From Acorus gramineus (Eukaryota; Streptophyta; Magnoliopsida; Acorales; Acoraceae): a stretch of 64,000 nt of DNA. Position 1 is the stretch's first letter, and the number at the start of each line of letters is the position of its first letter. The notes below the pieces were generated by a model, which was given only the letters and a program-made list of their open reading frames with translations, was not told where the DNA came from and did no database searches. Location of the stretch: positions 9,934,704-9,998,703 of the forward strand of contig CM060847.1 of NCBI GenBank assembly GCA_030737835.1, written 5' to 3'. Shown one piece after another: positions 29,812 to 43,308 of the stretch. A program made the translations under genes and the position numbers.

Positions 29812-32800
29812 TCACCTGAGAATCATAGAGCAATAGCATGGATTTGTAAGTCGACAAAAACACGAAAACCAGAGGAATGTTAATTGACAACGGTCAAGAA
29901 ATGGTAAGATTGGGATGTACATTGCAGTAGGAGCTTCTTGTGTTTCGCTTAGAGCCCTTTTGGATTTGCGTTTCTTTTTCTCCGGATCGCGTTTCTTCTT
30001 TTCCGGATCACGCTCCTTCCTGCCAGCATAACATTTTTCTTGGTGTTACTTTTCAAAAAGAACAAAAGGAAACAGAGAAATGAAGGATATGTCAAGATAA
30101 GAACAATGAAACTCACTCATCTCGTGAGCTTGGATCCCAGCAGTTCTTCAGTTTCCTATTTATGTGCTGCATATCTTTGCCTGTAGGGAGGATGAGTTTC
30201 TGAACCTGTGTTTAAACATCACAATGACTCAATTCACAAATGGAAATCCGGTTTACTAAAAGAGATTTACTGTATGTGGTTATGGTAAACAATCCAACAT
30301 CACACTTGGATTATTGCAATGTAAGCTGACAAAAGTTTGGTGAGGCCATTGTATAGATATTCATGATGCGAAAATAAATAAAAAAAACTGCAGAAGCAGG
30401 CAGCTACATATCATAAACGTAAATAAACTGGATTTCAAATTGGTTTGATAGCATTAGAGCTGATTCCCTTCAATTATTTACATTTCAGATAGTTCTGTGG
30501 CTGTACTCCAAGATTCTTGGTTGTCCATAAAATTCTCAATGTTACATTTTTAAAATGAGTACTTGAAAACACCCCTAGTTGTGAATTGTGATGTCCGCCT
30601 GAAACTTATATCACATGGTTAAAGCCAATCATGTCACCTCAATAGCATATGAACAGCATGATAATTATATATTTATATTATTGAATTAAAATTAAATTAT
30701 GAGCTTCTGTAAAGATATTGACCAAAAACTGAGATTAGCTATATAGACTCAAATGTGAATCAGGTATAGCATGTGAGCTAAATGTCGAAGTGTTAAATGT
30801 CAGAAATACCACATAACTTCAACAAGTTGGTCAATAGATAAATAAAATAAGAAAATTGAAAAAATAATAATAATGAGATAATGGCTGATTCTGAAATATG
30901 ATCGAACTATTACCAGAGACTCAATAGCATTCAAAGATTCAGTTAGCTCGAAAATAGAGTGGGAGGATCCCTGTCGGAATAAAATATTTTCCAAGTATCT
31001 GAAAAACATTCATATAGTTGAGAAGACAGAAAGATTAGCTGGGACCCAAAAGAAGCATCATCAATTTTCAACCTCCAAGAAAATGTATAAGCTACTATAA
31101 AAAATAGAAATATGTTTAGAAACCTTTCAAAATCAAGAACTTGCTCCACCTCATTTGCCTTGCGCAAAGAAGCCAATGCCAACTGCACAAGACGATGTCA
31201 CAGAGTTTAGAATGATAGTTGCCACGAAGACGATAATAGGCACAATTTATCAAAATACAAAGAAAGACAACTGTGCCCATCAATCCACGGGAAAAGGAAC
31301 CCTGATCATGCTTTCCATAAGCAAGTGATGCACAAAAGTTCATGCACGAGAGATATATTGCTATGCAAAACAAACTTCCCTTAGTCGATTGATAATATAT
31401 CACTGTGTATTAAATCATTAAGAAGTCATCTCATAGGAATGAGCAGCCAGTAAATTGGACAAGAATGGGGATCTAAACATTTTCTAATGCTTTACAGAAT
31501 TGACAGGAATGTCCAAACGCTCATCCATGAAATATTCAAATGTGTTTATATTCCATTGCCTGTGTTCTCAGATTTTACATAACTCCTTGGAAAGAGAATC
31601 TAGGTAAGTTACTCGAGTGAAAAGGACATGGCCAGCATTCTGAACTTTGGCATTATAAAAATAGATTTCCACCTAGGAGTCTGATTCAGTACTATACTTG
31701 TCCAGGAGGGAAAAGGAGTGGCGCATCAGTCAGCATATATTTGTCCACCTCCGACTTGGCAATTTCCTGCATAAATTTTAAATCAAACAAAAAAAGATGC
31801 CTTAAATCAAATGAACAATTTCAGATTCCAAACATAATAATGATGTTCGTGCTTGAAGACGATGTGAAATTCCATTCGTTATGATTTGTGAATTGTGAAC
31901 AATTCCAAATATCACGAAGCCACTGAACGTGTCATGCCAACAGATAAGATATTGTGGTGCATGTAGCATGTTTGATACAAAAGTATACCTTGATGTTTTG
32001 AAGCTTCTCAACTCCAGCTCCAGAAAACCCCTAAAGAACCAAAACCCAGAGTTAAAATATTCATTTATAGCTAAATAGTCATATTCATTAGTTGTGATTA
32101 AGGAAATTATATATCAATACACACACACATATATATATATATATGAGTACATATTTTCAACAAAAAATATTCACATGTTTATTCTTTTGTGCAAAGAGAT
32201 ATGTAGACACACATAGACATGCACCGATATGTTACCTCCATTTCATTGACAAATCCTTCAATGGAGCGATATGGTGCATAAACAATAAGATCAAAACCCA
32301 AGCTCTACACACAATTGAAATAAACAAGGAAAAACAAATATAAGTAATATTGGAAAGATAAATTACCAAATTAATTTCACTCCATTATTATGTAAAGCAT
32401 GCATACCTGAAGGACCAACATCTCATTATTGAGAATCATTTGATGATCTTGCTGAGTACCCTTACCAAACTCCTCTGCAGACACATGGTTTTCCTCTACT
32501 TTGCAAGATGCATAGATGCAAGTGAGCCTGTGAGAGAAAGAAGTGCCTGGGGCTATTAATTGCATGGACAGTTTGAATGGAAAAATAGGAACAAGCTATG
32601 GAGAGCTGCATTATCCACAGAAGGAGAAGATGCTTGAGGCACCAATTGGGTCACGCGATATCATTTGCAATACATTTGGGATTCAACGGGCACTTTAGCA
32701 CAATTAGAATTAAATCGGCAGTATTGAATCACATATCAGGCCATTATCTGATTGAACTCCAAGTGTAAACATACATAGAGAACTATCTGTTAGAAGTGGA

Positions 32801-34243
32801 TTTAGCTAGGAAGCATCACCCAGATGTTCAGCTTTAATCACAATGATTATTTGCTGGTTTGAAATTGCAGATTTGCAGTAAAATGCACAAATTGTACCAT
32901 CATATATGGGTAAAGGCTGTTGTATTTTTTTACATTTAACAATCACAAGAATAGTTGGATCCTGTTGTATAACAGATCCATACAAATTATTGAGGACTAG
33001 ATGTACGTCACCAAGACATATTTACAAGAAAGAACCAACACACAGAGAGAATTTCACCATGAATTTATTATAACTGATGGATTGAGAAGACAAAAAGAAC
33101 AGAAAATGTATGGAAAAATTGATCTCACATTATCTGCTTCGGATGATGCTCCATCACCGACCAATTTAAATAAAACCTTTTAAAGTATATGATTGCAGTT
33201 GCCTGCAAAGAATTGGCTAAACCACGTTCAGAATAAATTGCTTCTTCATTAACGATTTTAGCCTTCCGTGTAAATGCACCAAGCATACTTGCCTGAATTT
33301 TGTGCGGGAAGCAAAAGGCTAAACAAACTTCTTGGATTTTCTGTTCATAAAATACTCGCATCAGTTTCTCCTCTTCACAGTTCAGAGACTTCGGAGTGAC
33401 AGGACGTTCAGCTGAGATAACAAAATAAAATTGTTGGTCATATTATAATTCAATGGAACTATGGAAGTCAAAGCTGTACGAAGAAGAGAACTGGATACTG
33501 TTAATGATTTTTGAAAACGACAGAGGAAGCATAAGAATTTTGCGAGTGATTACCATTAACATTTATATCAAACTGAGGTTTGGGGAATGATATCGTTCCA
33601 TCAACATCCACTTCCATTCTTGTAGTTCCATACTTCAACAAATATTGGACAGTCCAGCCATTAGAAGATAAACTACATTAAGATTCCAATGGAAAGTACA
33701 TAACATCTGATGACATTATCATCAAAACAAATCAGTCCATATTTTTTCAAGCATGTCCATGACAGAACCTAATGCCTGTTCATGAACAGAGCCCCACAAT
33801 CAGAACAAGAGACCACAAGGTTCAATCCCCACCTATCAACTCCAATTAGAGACTCGACAAACTTGGAACACTAAGTTTCGACTAAGACTGAATGCACATG
33901 AAAACAATTCCTTTCTAATCAATGACTTACAAAACAAACTTCAAATCATCGATTACATGATATACCGCTTACTTGCTTAAGCGTCTCTTTCGCTCTCCGA
34001 TTTGAGGCCGCATATTTTTCTACCTACAGAAATAAAAGGAAGTTTTGCGATTGCTCAGCCCTAATAAAAAATTTTATCGCATGAATACACAGACTTCTCC
34101 ATGATCTTCATTGATGATCGAAAGACCAGAAAATAGAAGAAACCGATTCAACACCATAGAAAGAGAGAGAGAGAGAGGATCACCAAATCTTGCGGGGAGA
34201 ATATCCACTTCTTGCGGTGCGTTGAAGTCTGGAAGTCGGCCAT
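29812..34243 (-). CDS. CYCH1-1: Cyclin H (CDK-activating kinase / TFIIH subunit)
   Basis: Regulatory cyclin of the CAK complex: with CDKD and MAT1 it activates CDKs and, within TFIIH, phosphorylates the RNA polymerase II tail. Thirteen exons: 34243-34184, 34023-33973, 33632-33554, 33411-33293, 33202-33129, 32527-32407, 32304-32236, 32030-31989, 31766-31698, 31182-31124, 30998-30914, 30205-30117, 30019-29812. All phases join into about 374 residues. Start [20 protein letters not shown] is typical of the family. The cyclin box (about 80-170) includes [20 protein letters not shown] and [20 protein letters not shown]; the second fold holds [17 protein letters not shown] and [16 protein letters not shown]. 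The C-terminus has the basic repeat [19 protein letters not shown], a likely nuclear signal. Arabidopsis cyclin H is about 336 residues as I recall, so the last 40 residues, or the placement of the final exon end, are doubtful. One intron has a GC donor. Confidence 0.93.
33203..33292 (-). other. GC-AG intron in cyclin H
   Basis: On the minus strand the exon ends AAAATTCAG and the intron starts GCAAGTATG, ending TTTGCAG. The join gives [12 protein letters not shown], the expected cyclin H sequence. The GT four bases on would shift the frame. The intron is 90 bp. Confidence 0.78.
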
Positions 34244-36287
34244 TAAAGCCTCCAAAACCCTAAGTCGGATGAGAACGAAAGAAGAAGAACCAAATACGCG
34301 CGAGAGGATCAAAAAGCCGAACAATATGAAGGGGGGAAGCTTGGCTCCCGCAATGCATTCCGAGCGGAATTAGAATTAATTGTGCAGATTTTACCCTGTT
34401 TTGGTTCATAATTTTTGGTTTGATTTTTTTTTTTTTTTTGTTATCCTCAATTAAAAAAAATATAATAGTAAAATTTTTGCTGTTTGATTAATAATGAAGA
34501 AATTAAAGATAAAATATAAAAAAGATGTTAATACATATTTATAAAATGTAAAAAATTGATTTGACACGTGGATTCTCTAATTTAGTAAAGCTGATGACAT
34601 ATAGTTTGACATATGGACCCCTCTTATACCGGTGGAACAGATTGAATAACATAATTCCACGGGGAACCTGGAATATCAATATCATCTTGTTCTCATTTAT
34701 TATAGCATAGCTATAGTCTATGCCCCCATTATTTCTTATAAATAAATAATTTTTTAATCTTATTTTCTTCTATTTTTTTTATTTTCCATCCAAACAAGGG
34801 AAGAGCTGCATTTTTAAAAAAAATTACGTGAAAATTATAAATAATTATAATATAATAAATTTTACCTTCTAAAATTTAATAAATTAATCTTTTTAATGTA
34901 TGAAAATAAATTGATCTTTATATTTTCAATGTTATTTGATATATAGCATAATCTGTACATTTTTTATATATATATCAAATTTATTTATCTATACTTAATA
35001 TTTAAAAAATGGTGAATTAGTTAGTCACTGCTTCAAAGTTAAAAAAAAAGAAAGTACAATAGACATTCTCCATATTTTGTTATCAATTGGTATTAAAATA
35101 TTTTTTCAATTTTTATACTATAATAATTGTCATGTAAATTTCAATATATTCACTGATGACCATATATATACACCGGTGTTACAGTTCACGAGACTACGAC
35201 AATAACATTCTATTGGTTCAAGAATTAAGTTATTCTAAAGTTTATGACTATTCTAATATAAATAACAATAAATTATTTTTTTTACTTGATTGTGTTTAAA
35301 ATATTATATTTTTATTAAAAAAATGTAATAATAAAGTTTTTGTTATTTGAATAAAATGTGAATAAGATGTGAATAAAAATTTATAAAAAATAAAAAAAAA
35401 TGATGACAGGTGATTTATAAAAGATTTTAAAAATACACCTACATATTCTTTTAAGTTGAATAATCTGAAATAACTTAATTTCAAGAGTTGACTAGAAAAT
35501 ACATATATTACTTTATACCAGTTAATTCTAACATACAGATTTTTATTTATTTCAGTCATCCAAACATTCATAATAAAATTATTCTAACCCTATTCTTATA
35601 CCAAACATGGGCAGACTAGAGGTCTCCCAAGTGTCCCTCTCGATGTCACACTTAACCTGTTGAAGGGGTGATGAGTTTTGAATTCGGATATCACAAGTCA
35701 GTCCCGCGTATAGTCTGCACAAGTCGCCTAATAAATGAGGATAATATGTGCATGAGCACAATTCTTAACCACCAGGGACAAAACAAATAATATCATCAAG
35801 TGTAAGCCTGATTTGTTACAATCAACTTCTAAACCCCCACAATAATTCCAGCCATTCACTTTCACATATGATAAAGACAGATGATAAAGTTACTAGTGAC
35901 AATAGAACATCACATCTACTGAAAGAGTGAATCTCATGTGTTCCACCCACAATGAGAGTAGCAGCTGAGAAAATAAACTGCTCCACAACCTCAAGCAAGA
36001 ATAATACATGAAATTTCCAAAAGGTATACACAACTGAGTTCAAGACTACAACAGCGCCGAAGAAAGAAAGGAAAACAAAAATCCCCAAACCTGCTCGGAG
36101 AGGCGAAAAATCACCGCACTCTTCACTGAGTTCAGGTAAATAAAAAGCAGAATCACCAGCAAAATTTTAATGGGGGAATGATGACATTATTAATCCAGAC
36201 CCACAATTAAATAAATAACCTGGCCTTCTCTCACTCTAAATTACTCCAAACACACGCGACGGTGGTGGGGAGGTAACAAGGACACAC
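34244..36287. other. Intergenic: cyclin H promoter and MITE-like repeats
   Basis: The cyclin H leader and promoter occupy the first part. At about 34430-34800 and 35280-35600 are AT-rich repeats of the same family as those at 53.9 and 55.3 kb, sharing TTGATTTGACACGTGG- or TTATACCGGTGGAA-like blocks. At about 35600-35760 is a non-coding stretch with retroposon-like composition that I could not assign. The eIF2B delta 3' UTR lies just before 36288. No gene was seen. Confidence 0.45.
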
Positions 36288-39200
36288 CTAAATCCACAAA
36301 TGCTCTCTCCGGTACTCTCGCACGATCACAGGCACACTTGTAGGTGGTACCTGCAAATGAAATTGTGAATTATTGTACTTGGCACATACAACCTATTAAA
36401 GATCATCAAAGAAAGGATCTACAATTGTGTGCTTTAATCAATCAAACTATCTAGAAATTTGCGCTTTGCAGGAAATTAAACAATTTTCTTTCAAAGGTTC
36501 GCTGAAAATAAAGGGAAAATATTCTTTTAAAGGCAGGAAATAAGATGATGTAAAAAAGATAAAGACGAACAATTATAAGGGAACTCAAGCATCATAATAG
36601 CCTGGATTCTTAATCATGTTTTAAAACATCAAGATTTTATAACATTATGTAAAAAACTTTCCTAGTGAAATGCTATCCAATTTTGACATGGGAAAATAAA
36701 ACTCAAACATGATTAATATACTTATGTCTAAAGGAGATTCAAAACTCTGAATTTAAAAACTTTGATGCACTTACCATTCCATAATCTGTAACAATCATCG
36801 ATACATAATCAGAGGGGGTAGCGTCGTAACTGTTTCATAGAAAAAAAGAACATAAGTGCTATAAAATTAGTCATCGAAGAAAAAATAAATTTGTAATTCA
36901 AGGTTTATTGCATGCATACGTGAGATTCAGGAGCTGCAAATTCTCATCATCGGCCCAACTCTCCAACTGATTTAAATCCTTTCTTCCAGGAACCTTGGAA
37001 ATGACATCTGGATCACCTGCATAAAAGTATAGGAACGGTCTCATATAGCTTCACATGTTTCGAAAGGACATACCATGTATTTTAAGTAAACCATAAAAGA
37101 TATTATGAGTTCAATTACTTTGCCAAATGCCAACATACATACCGAGTTCATTAGAGCATATGGAATCAAGTTGCACTCTTTCATGGAATTTATAAGCTTC
37201 ACAGCATATTATGACAGGAACATGGAAAGCATGGGCAACCATAGCCACACATGCTGTCCCAACCCTTGAGTAAACTGTCCCATTTGATAAAACTGATGAA
37301 GCTCCAAGAAAAACTTCAGTTACCTCATGCATTATATACGAAATAGCATTTATATGGGTATATGTGCAGCTGATGCCCTTCGCCACCAACTTCCGGAGCA
37401 GAACCTGTCCTTCAAGTTTAGGACGTGAATCAACTACCACAACACGAAATTGTTTCCCAAGTTCATGAGCATAAGATAGTATCATCTCAATGACACATGA
37501 TGATCCATAAGTAAGCAGTACATCACCATCACTTATTTTTGTTACGGCATGCCTAACTATAACTTTATCAGCTAGTACAATTTTCTCATTTATGAAACGG
37601 TCAATATCAAACTGAAGGCTGGCTTTTGCTTCAGACTCTGAAAGAGTCAACGACAACTTAGCAATTCGATTTTTAAGAAATCTTATTGCATTCCCCATGC
37701 TGATTGAAAGGGGCCTGCACTCAATAAAAAATGAAACATAACTACCAATTTTTGCAGTTAAATCTCGAATGAGTGTTTTTTCTGGTGGTGTTGAGTAGTC
37801 TTTGATTGCCTCTTGAAATGCCAGAAGCATAGCAACACAACGAGCATTACCACCAGTTATATTCCCAGACAAATATTGCAAACCAACCTGAAAATTAGTG
37901 GAAGCAAAAACATTAAGCAACGATGCCTCCTGAACTTAACCAAACTCCAAGAACAAATTTATATAGAATTTATGTGATTTCTCCAACAATATATTGATAT
38001 TGCCTAATGAAACAGAACATCAGATCATGCCACTATGTAATGCAAACTCAGGCCGTAACCTAAACTTTATGTTACCATTGTTTTGGATAGCCATTTATTC
38101 CAGCTGTGTTCTAAATGACCAAATAAATCAAATTAGAGGCGATGTTGCTGACATGAAAATATAATTCTGTGGAAATGAATTTAGTATATGCTTTCAAAGT
38201 GTAGTTCACTGGTTGCACCATGCATGCCAATGAGACTGAAAATATAATCACTATATAATAAGGTAATAACAAAACGTTCACAAAAACACATTAGAATCAG
38301 CTGGATCAAAAGTTGCTGTAAAAGAGAGAAGATAATGGAGAATTGGAGATCAACTAAACATAGCAGCTGTTTATGAATTGTTGGTGATTTGGCTTAGTAT
38401 GTTGAATTGTGATTGTTTTGTTCATTGATGGGTATGTTGTTTTGTTTGTTTGTTTGCTTCTTTTATTTCTTTAATATTCAGAACGAAGCGGGTGGTGATT
38501 TGGGAGGGCAGCTAATCAATGAGGAGTAAACTTTGACCTGTGTCCGCTCCTCAGTATATGCTTCATCTGCCAGGGGTGGAGGAAGCCCCGGTTGAAGCTT
38601 TGTTCCTTTGTTTTGAGTTGTTATTTTATTCTGTTCACCGTTCAGACTTTGTACTTCATATTATTAAGAAAATCAAGGTGACAATTGTCTACCTTTATTT
38701 AGAAAAGAAAAAAAAACATGTAGACTAGGAAGTGACATCTAGCAGCAAATTGGAATTTGGGCAAAGAAGAGGAAGCTGAATTTCTGTTTCTCATCCAAAT
38801 GCCTAACCGGCTGATGACAGAGGTTTCAGATTGTAGTATTAGGGTGCCTAATCCAAAGGCGAGACTCACATTTAACAACTACTATGATTGGTGGACAAAT
38901 GGGCAATAAATTTGAATGAAGATTGCAAAAATATATTTGAGGATCAAATATCCTCTAAAGATGAAAGGTTTTTATGGTTTCTCTACCAAAAGAAATTAAT
39001 GACCAAAATATATAGTGTGAAATGGTCTCCAGGAGATTCTACCATCTGTGTGCTTTGTAATTCTGAAAATGAAATTACGGAGTAATTTTTCTGTCTGATT
39101 TCGGTGTCAAAACAGTTGTGGAGCATGCTGGGGGGTTACTACGGGGCTTAATGCTTTTCACAAATTAAATCAGATATCGGATGCGGGAAAACATTTGCAG

Positions 39201-42200
39201 AAAACTGAAAAGGGAGTATAAAAGCTGAAGTCTCCCAAATCCTGATCCCAGTTGGATGTTGGACAGTTTGGTTGACAAAAAACCTTGTTAAGTACAAACT
39301 CCATGGTTTAGGAACATTTGGGAGAGTACTAAAGTTTCATTAAAATCTGTGTTCTCTACCGTGCAGGGTGAAGACTGCTAGTTCTGTTTTGAGGTAAGCT
39401 AGATGTTAAGGTATAATATTGGGTTGTATTGAGATTTGAGTTTGTCGTTAGTAGAATTCTTTTCTATCATTTATTGTCATCATATGTTCTGTTATTTTTT
39501 TGTTCAATTTCGATGTATGAAATTTTGTGGTAGGATCCCTACCAGTTTGTTAGAAAAAAAAAAAAACTTAGAAAGACCAGAGTGAGAATGACTCAAGGTA
39601 AAAAGAAAATGCTCAAGAAGGAATAAATGTTAAAGAACAGTCAATAAAAGTTGTATTCAGATTACAACTATAAACCAAAAAAATTGAGGGGACAGGATTC
39701 ATGATGTCTACTGTGATATAGGTTCATGTGTGAACAAACAGAATCTCATTTTATTGGCAAACAAACAAGAAAATAACTGTAAATAAATCTACCTTGTAGA
39801 CAACGGGATGCATTGGATCAAGTTGGAAAAAATTTGATTCAAGATCGGGAAGCTGTGTTCCATGCACATACTGAGGCAAATGTCTAAACAATTCTACTCT
39901 GTTTCTAGCTTCAGCTTGATTAACAATTGCACGCCTTTTAGCCTTCTCCACCCTGTGTTTATCATCAAATTGCATGCGTGGATGGGGAACTTCTTTCTTT
40001 CTGTCTTTTTCAGGATGGCGTTCGCCCCCCTTCTTATCAGAAGCTGCAATTGAAGCCGTGACTTGATTACCATCTTTTTTTTGTGGAGCAGGTTTAGCAG
40101 GTTTCACATGTTTCCCATGGGACGGGGCTGCTCCTCCAGGTGCAGCAGAAGCTCCTTGACCTACATACATCAGCATGATAGAAGAGACGATAAAATGCTG
40201 AGACTGCCAATATGGAAGATCATAATGGTAAACAGTGCATTGGCACGTAAAAGCTGTGCATGGATACATCCCAATTAATTATACCAGTAATCATATATGA
40301 AGATTGAAGATATAGAATCTATGACTGATCAATGATCATATTAACCCACCTCAGCAGATGTATATGCTTTCAAAAACAAAAATATATATGGAAAAATAAA
40401 GGCAACACCAAAATGGAGAAAGGAATGTTAGGGAGGTAGCTTTTCCTATGAAGCTGTGTGTGCATAATAAATGGCACGTGAAAATGCATGTCGGAATGTG
40501 ACAACAAATTTCAGAACACCTCAACTTAATAATAGAGCCCTTCAAGGCAAGGATTCTTCTTTATTGTGTATTTGTGTCAGAACAATACTTTATCTACTTT
40601 TTTCGAGTCTGACTTCCAAAGACCATGGGAGGGCCTGGTTGATGAGATTGCAATCATAGGACAGTTTCCACTACTTACACAGTTTCATATTACTTGAGAG
40701 AAAATCAAGGGAAGAAACCAAGAAAATAATATGACATGGTTAAAAAAACAATTTTGCATTTTGAGGATTCTCTACTATTTATGCTATTCATGTAACACAT
40801 GAAAAAAATTCTTATCTTGAGAAGTCACTGTATACCATAAATTAATTGTTTTTCCCCATAACTTCTACATGATTGCCTTGCTTTTCCTTATTTCATTTGT
40901 AGAAAACTACATTGAATCTTCTTTATCAACAACCAGCATATATAAAAACAAGGGTAGATATATGCCAACCTAAAGCAAAACATCATTTATATCACCACCA
41001 TGTCTGACAGTAATTTTTGAATAGCTGAAAAATATAATAAAGTTGAACAAAGAATGATTGCAGGAATTTTAATGTACGGCCTTGTAAGTATTATTATATC
41101 ATACATATAATATTTTTTTTAAAAAAAATATGATATGTACTGATTTGGCCAAATCCAAACCCAGTAACAAAATCTCCCTTTTACCTTTAATAATGGAGAT
41201 CCCCTATCTCCTCTTTTGTTCGGGGGATCCTTATTAATAAGATTGCTCGGATATTTCTTCTTAAAAAAAGTAATTTATATTATATAGGTCTGAAATCATT
41301 GTTGCATAGAACAAGCATTTTTGTAACTTTATGATGAAAAACACCATATATTAAATTTTCTCTGGGAAAGCCGGAGAATTTTATAATATAAGCTACACAA
41401 ATACTGACATCATAAAATGGATGATCTAAACAGAGCATCCTCAAGAACAAACAGTATAATGAAACAAAATCAACTTAATCTCCTTTGTTCGGCAAAGACA
41501 CAAAAAGGGGATGCTTTAAATTCCGAACAACTCCATGATATATGCTCCAATCAGAAAGCAATTGATGAGTGTTACACAATACCGACATGCAAGAAAGAGA
41601 ACTCACCTTTTCCAGCAGCTTTTAGAGCTCGCTGAGCCTCTTGAATGGCACGCCTTTCAGCTTTTGTGGTTTTCTCTCTCTGCGGATTCAAATTACTGGC
41701 CCGTTCAGATTTCACCTCCATCAATGCCCCTCCATCTGTTGATAAAAGATCTTTATGAGACATCACAGATTTGCAGAACAAGTTGCCAAACAAAAAAGAA
41801 ACTTCATCACTCTAAAGAGTCTAGAGTAATGAATGGCAAAAGAAGCAAGCCACCTTCAGCAAACCTTAATTCATGATGAAATAAACATGTATTTTACCCT
41901 CCCACTCATCCCTTCTGTCGCCTCTGTCTCGCCCCACAAAATTTGATGCATTCACAAAAATCAAATTTAGACAATAACAGGCTTTCTCATTTAATGATCA
42001 TGTAACACTGTCACTCTGTCAGCGCTCTCTGACATCATCATAAACCCAAGTAAGGAAGTGAAACATCGGGTTGACAAATCAGACCAGATTTTTATCAAAA
42101 CTTCTAATTAGGAACCATGAACCATGGCCCATGATTAAACTAACATGATATAGCCTTCAAATATGTCCAAAATTTAAATTGTGCTTCTTTTATGAATATT

Positions 42201-42857
42201 AATTCACATAATAAAATCCCACAAAAGCCAACACAGAAAACATAACAAAAACAAATACAGGAGAACAAAAAAAAAAAAACCTGAAATTCCAGGAGGCAAT
42301 ATTGGCACTGCTGCCTGATTGGTCGGCCGAGCAGGACCGCCCGACCTCGCCGCCTTCCACTCAGCACTGCTGCTCGGGACGGACGACGCCGCCACCTTGA
42401 TGACATTCCCCCTCACAAACCATCTCGCTCCGGCCGAGGCCGACATCTCCTCGAGATACGCGCTCTCATCCCCGATCGAAGTCGACGTCCACATCGTCGA
42501 TTCCGAGGGGTTATAGCTCCCGACCTGACCACCACCACCTCCGCCATCCGCCACGATCAGGGTCCTCCGGAGCGGCGACATCGGGACCGTCATGGGGATA
42601 GACGCGCGGGCTGCCGTGGAGGTATCCAGGGCATGGCGAGGAGGGGGGATCATGACGGGGGAGAGGGAGTTCCCGGCGAGGGAGAGGTCGGAGACGGCCG
42701 AAGGCGGGGAGGAGGCGACGGGATCGATGACGACTCCGGCGGAGGGAATGGCAGATGGGGGCGGAGGGCCGGGGGAAGAGGAGGGGCCGGGCGTGACGAA
42801 GCCGACCTGGCGGACCTTGGGGTCGATCACTGCCCGGGAGGAGCGACGAGCGTCCAT
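36288..42857 (-). CDS. Translation initiation factor eIF2B, delta subunit
   Basis: Regulatory subunit of the GDP-GTP exchange factor for eIF2. Seven exons: 42857-42281, 41735-41607, 40160-39793, 37887-37143, 37016-36920, 36829-36775, 36350-36288, giving 677 residues. The first 190 residues are Pro/Ser/Gly-rich and start MDARRSSRAVIDPKVRQVGF. Then come a Lys/Arg-rich region (TTKAERRAIQEAQRALKAAG) and the IF-2B Rossmann-like domain (about 340-660) with YLSGNITGGNARCVAMLLAF, DGDVLLTYGSSCVIE, VVVDSRPKLEG and VTEVFLGASSVLSNGTVYSR. It ends VPPTSVPVIVREYRREHLWI, the conserved delta C-terminus. The start is the first ATG of the open frame. The gene is divergent from the SLH-protein gene. The 1.9-kb intron between exons 3 and 4 holds a LINE fragment. 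Confidence 0.94.
38880..39565 (+). mobile_element. LINE 3' fragment with zf-RVT remnant
   Basis: The frame at 38888-39085 reads DERFLWFLYQKKLMTKIYSV then CVLCNSENEITE, which matches the zinc-binding C-terminal region of plant LINE reverse transcriptases (normally followed by EHLFFHC). Here a stop follows directly after TE. A non-coding 3' region leads to a run of 13 A at about 39551-39563. The 5' end is lost. It lies in an intron of eIF2B delta, opposite to the gene. Confidence 0.7.
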
Positions 42858-43308
42858 TGATGGATGGATGGTCTGTGATGGGGCTAGGGTTCCGTGGACG
42901 AGAAGGGTAACTGATCTTCCATCGAAATCCGGGGGAGAAGAAATAAAAAATTAGGGTTTTGGAAGGTTTTTCAAGCGGCCATGGCTTACGGTGGAAGGAA
43001 GAGTCTTTCGGGGCCGAGAGAGATAACGACAAGTGACGGTGGTGAAGATCCTTCGATCGCTCTGATGGACCCACGGGCGTACGGAAGAGAACGCTATGGA
43101 CCGTCTGATCGTTGAGTGCGATTAATGGATAATATCCAGGTCCGAATCCGATAACGCTATCCACGCATCAAAAACAAGCTCGATTTATAGTTTCAAAGGG
43201 ACTGGTCAATTAACACGCATGACATACGATGGTTTTTTCAGAAACCCTAGCAACCTCGATCGAAAATCATAAGAATCACAGATGAAACTCTCAAAGAAAC
43301 CCTAATAG
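42858..43308. promoter_or_regulatory. Divergent promoter between eIF2B delta and the SLH protein
   Basis: The two start codons are 451 bp apart in opposite directions. Both leaders carry AAACCCTA-type motifs (AAACCCTAA before the plus-strand start at about 43297 and CAAAACCCTAA on the minus strand near 42955), which resemble telo-box elements common in promoters of translation-related plant genes. No TATA box was seen. Confidence 0.5.
42971..42982 (-). CDS. Possible minimal upstream ORF of eIF2B delta
   Basis: On the minus strand ATGGCCGCTTGA encodes Met-Ala-Ala then stop, in a good context (AGCCATGGC), about 110 bases before the main start. Whether it is in the transcript depends on the unknown start site. 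A short uORF before an initiation-factor gene could tune its translation; this is inference. Confidence 0.3.
   Translation of the reverse strand: MAA

Noticed and set aside
34430-35600. Possible short genes in AT-rich intergenic DNA
   Set aside because: Frames are short, A/T-biased and coincide with MITE-like repeats shared with 53-56 kb.
42511-43164. 217-codon minus-strand frame upstream of and overlapping eIF2B delta exon 1
   Set aside because: It is in another frame of a GC-rich exon and leader; the MDARRSS frame matches the family and joins the next exons.
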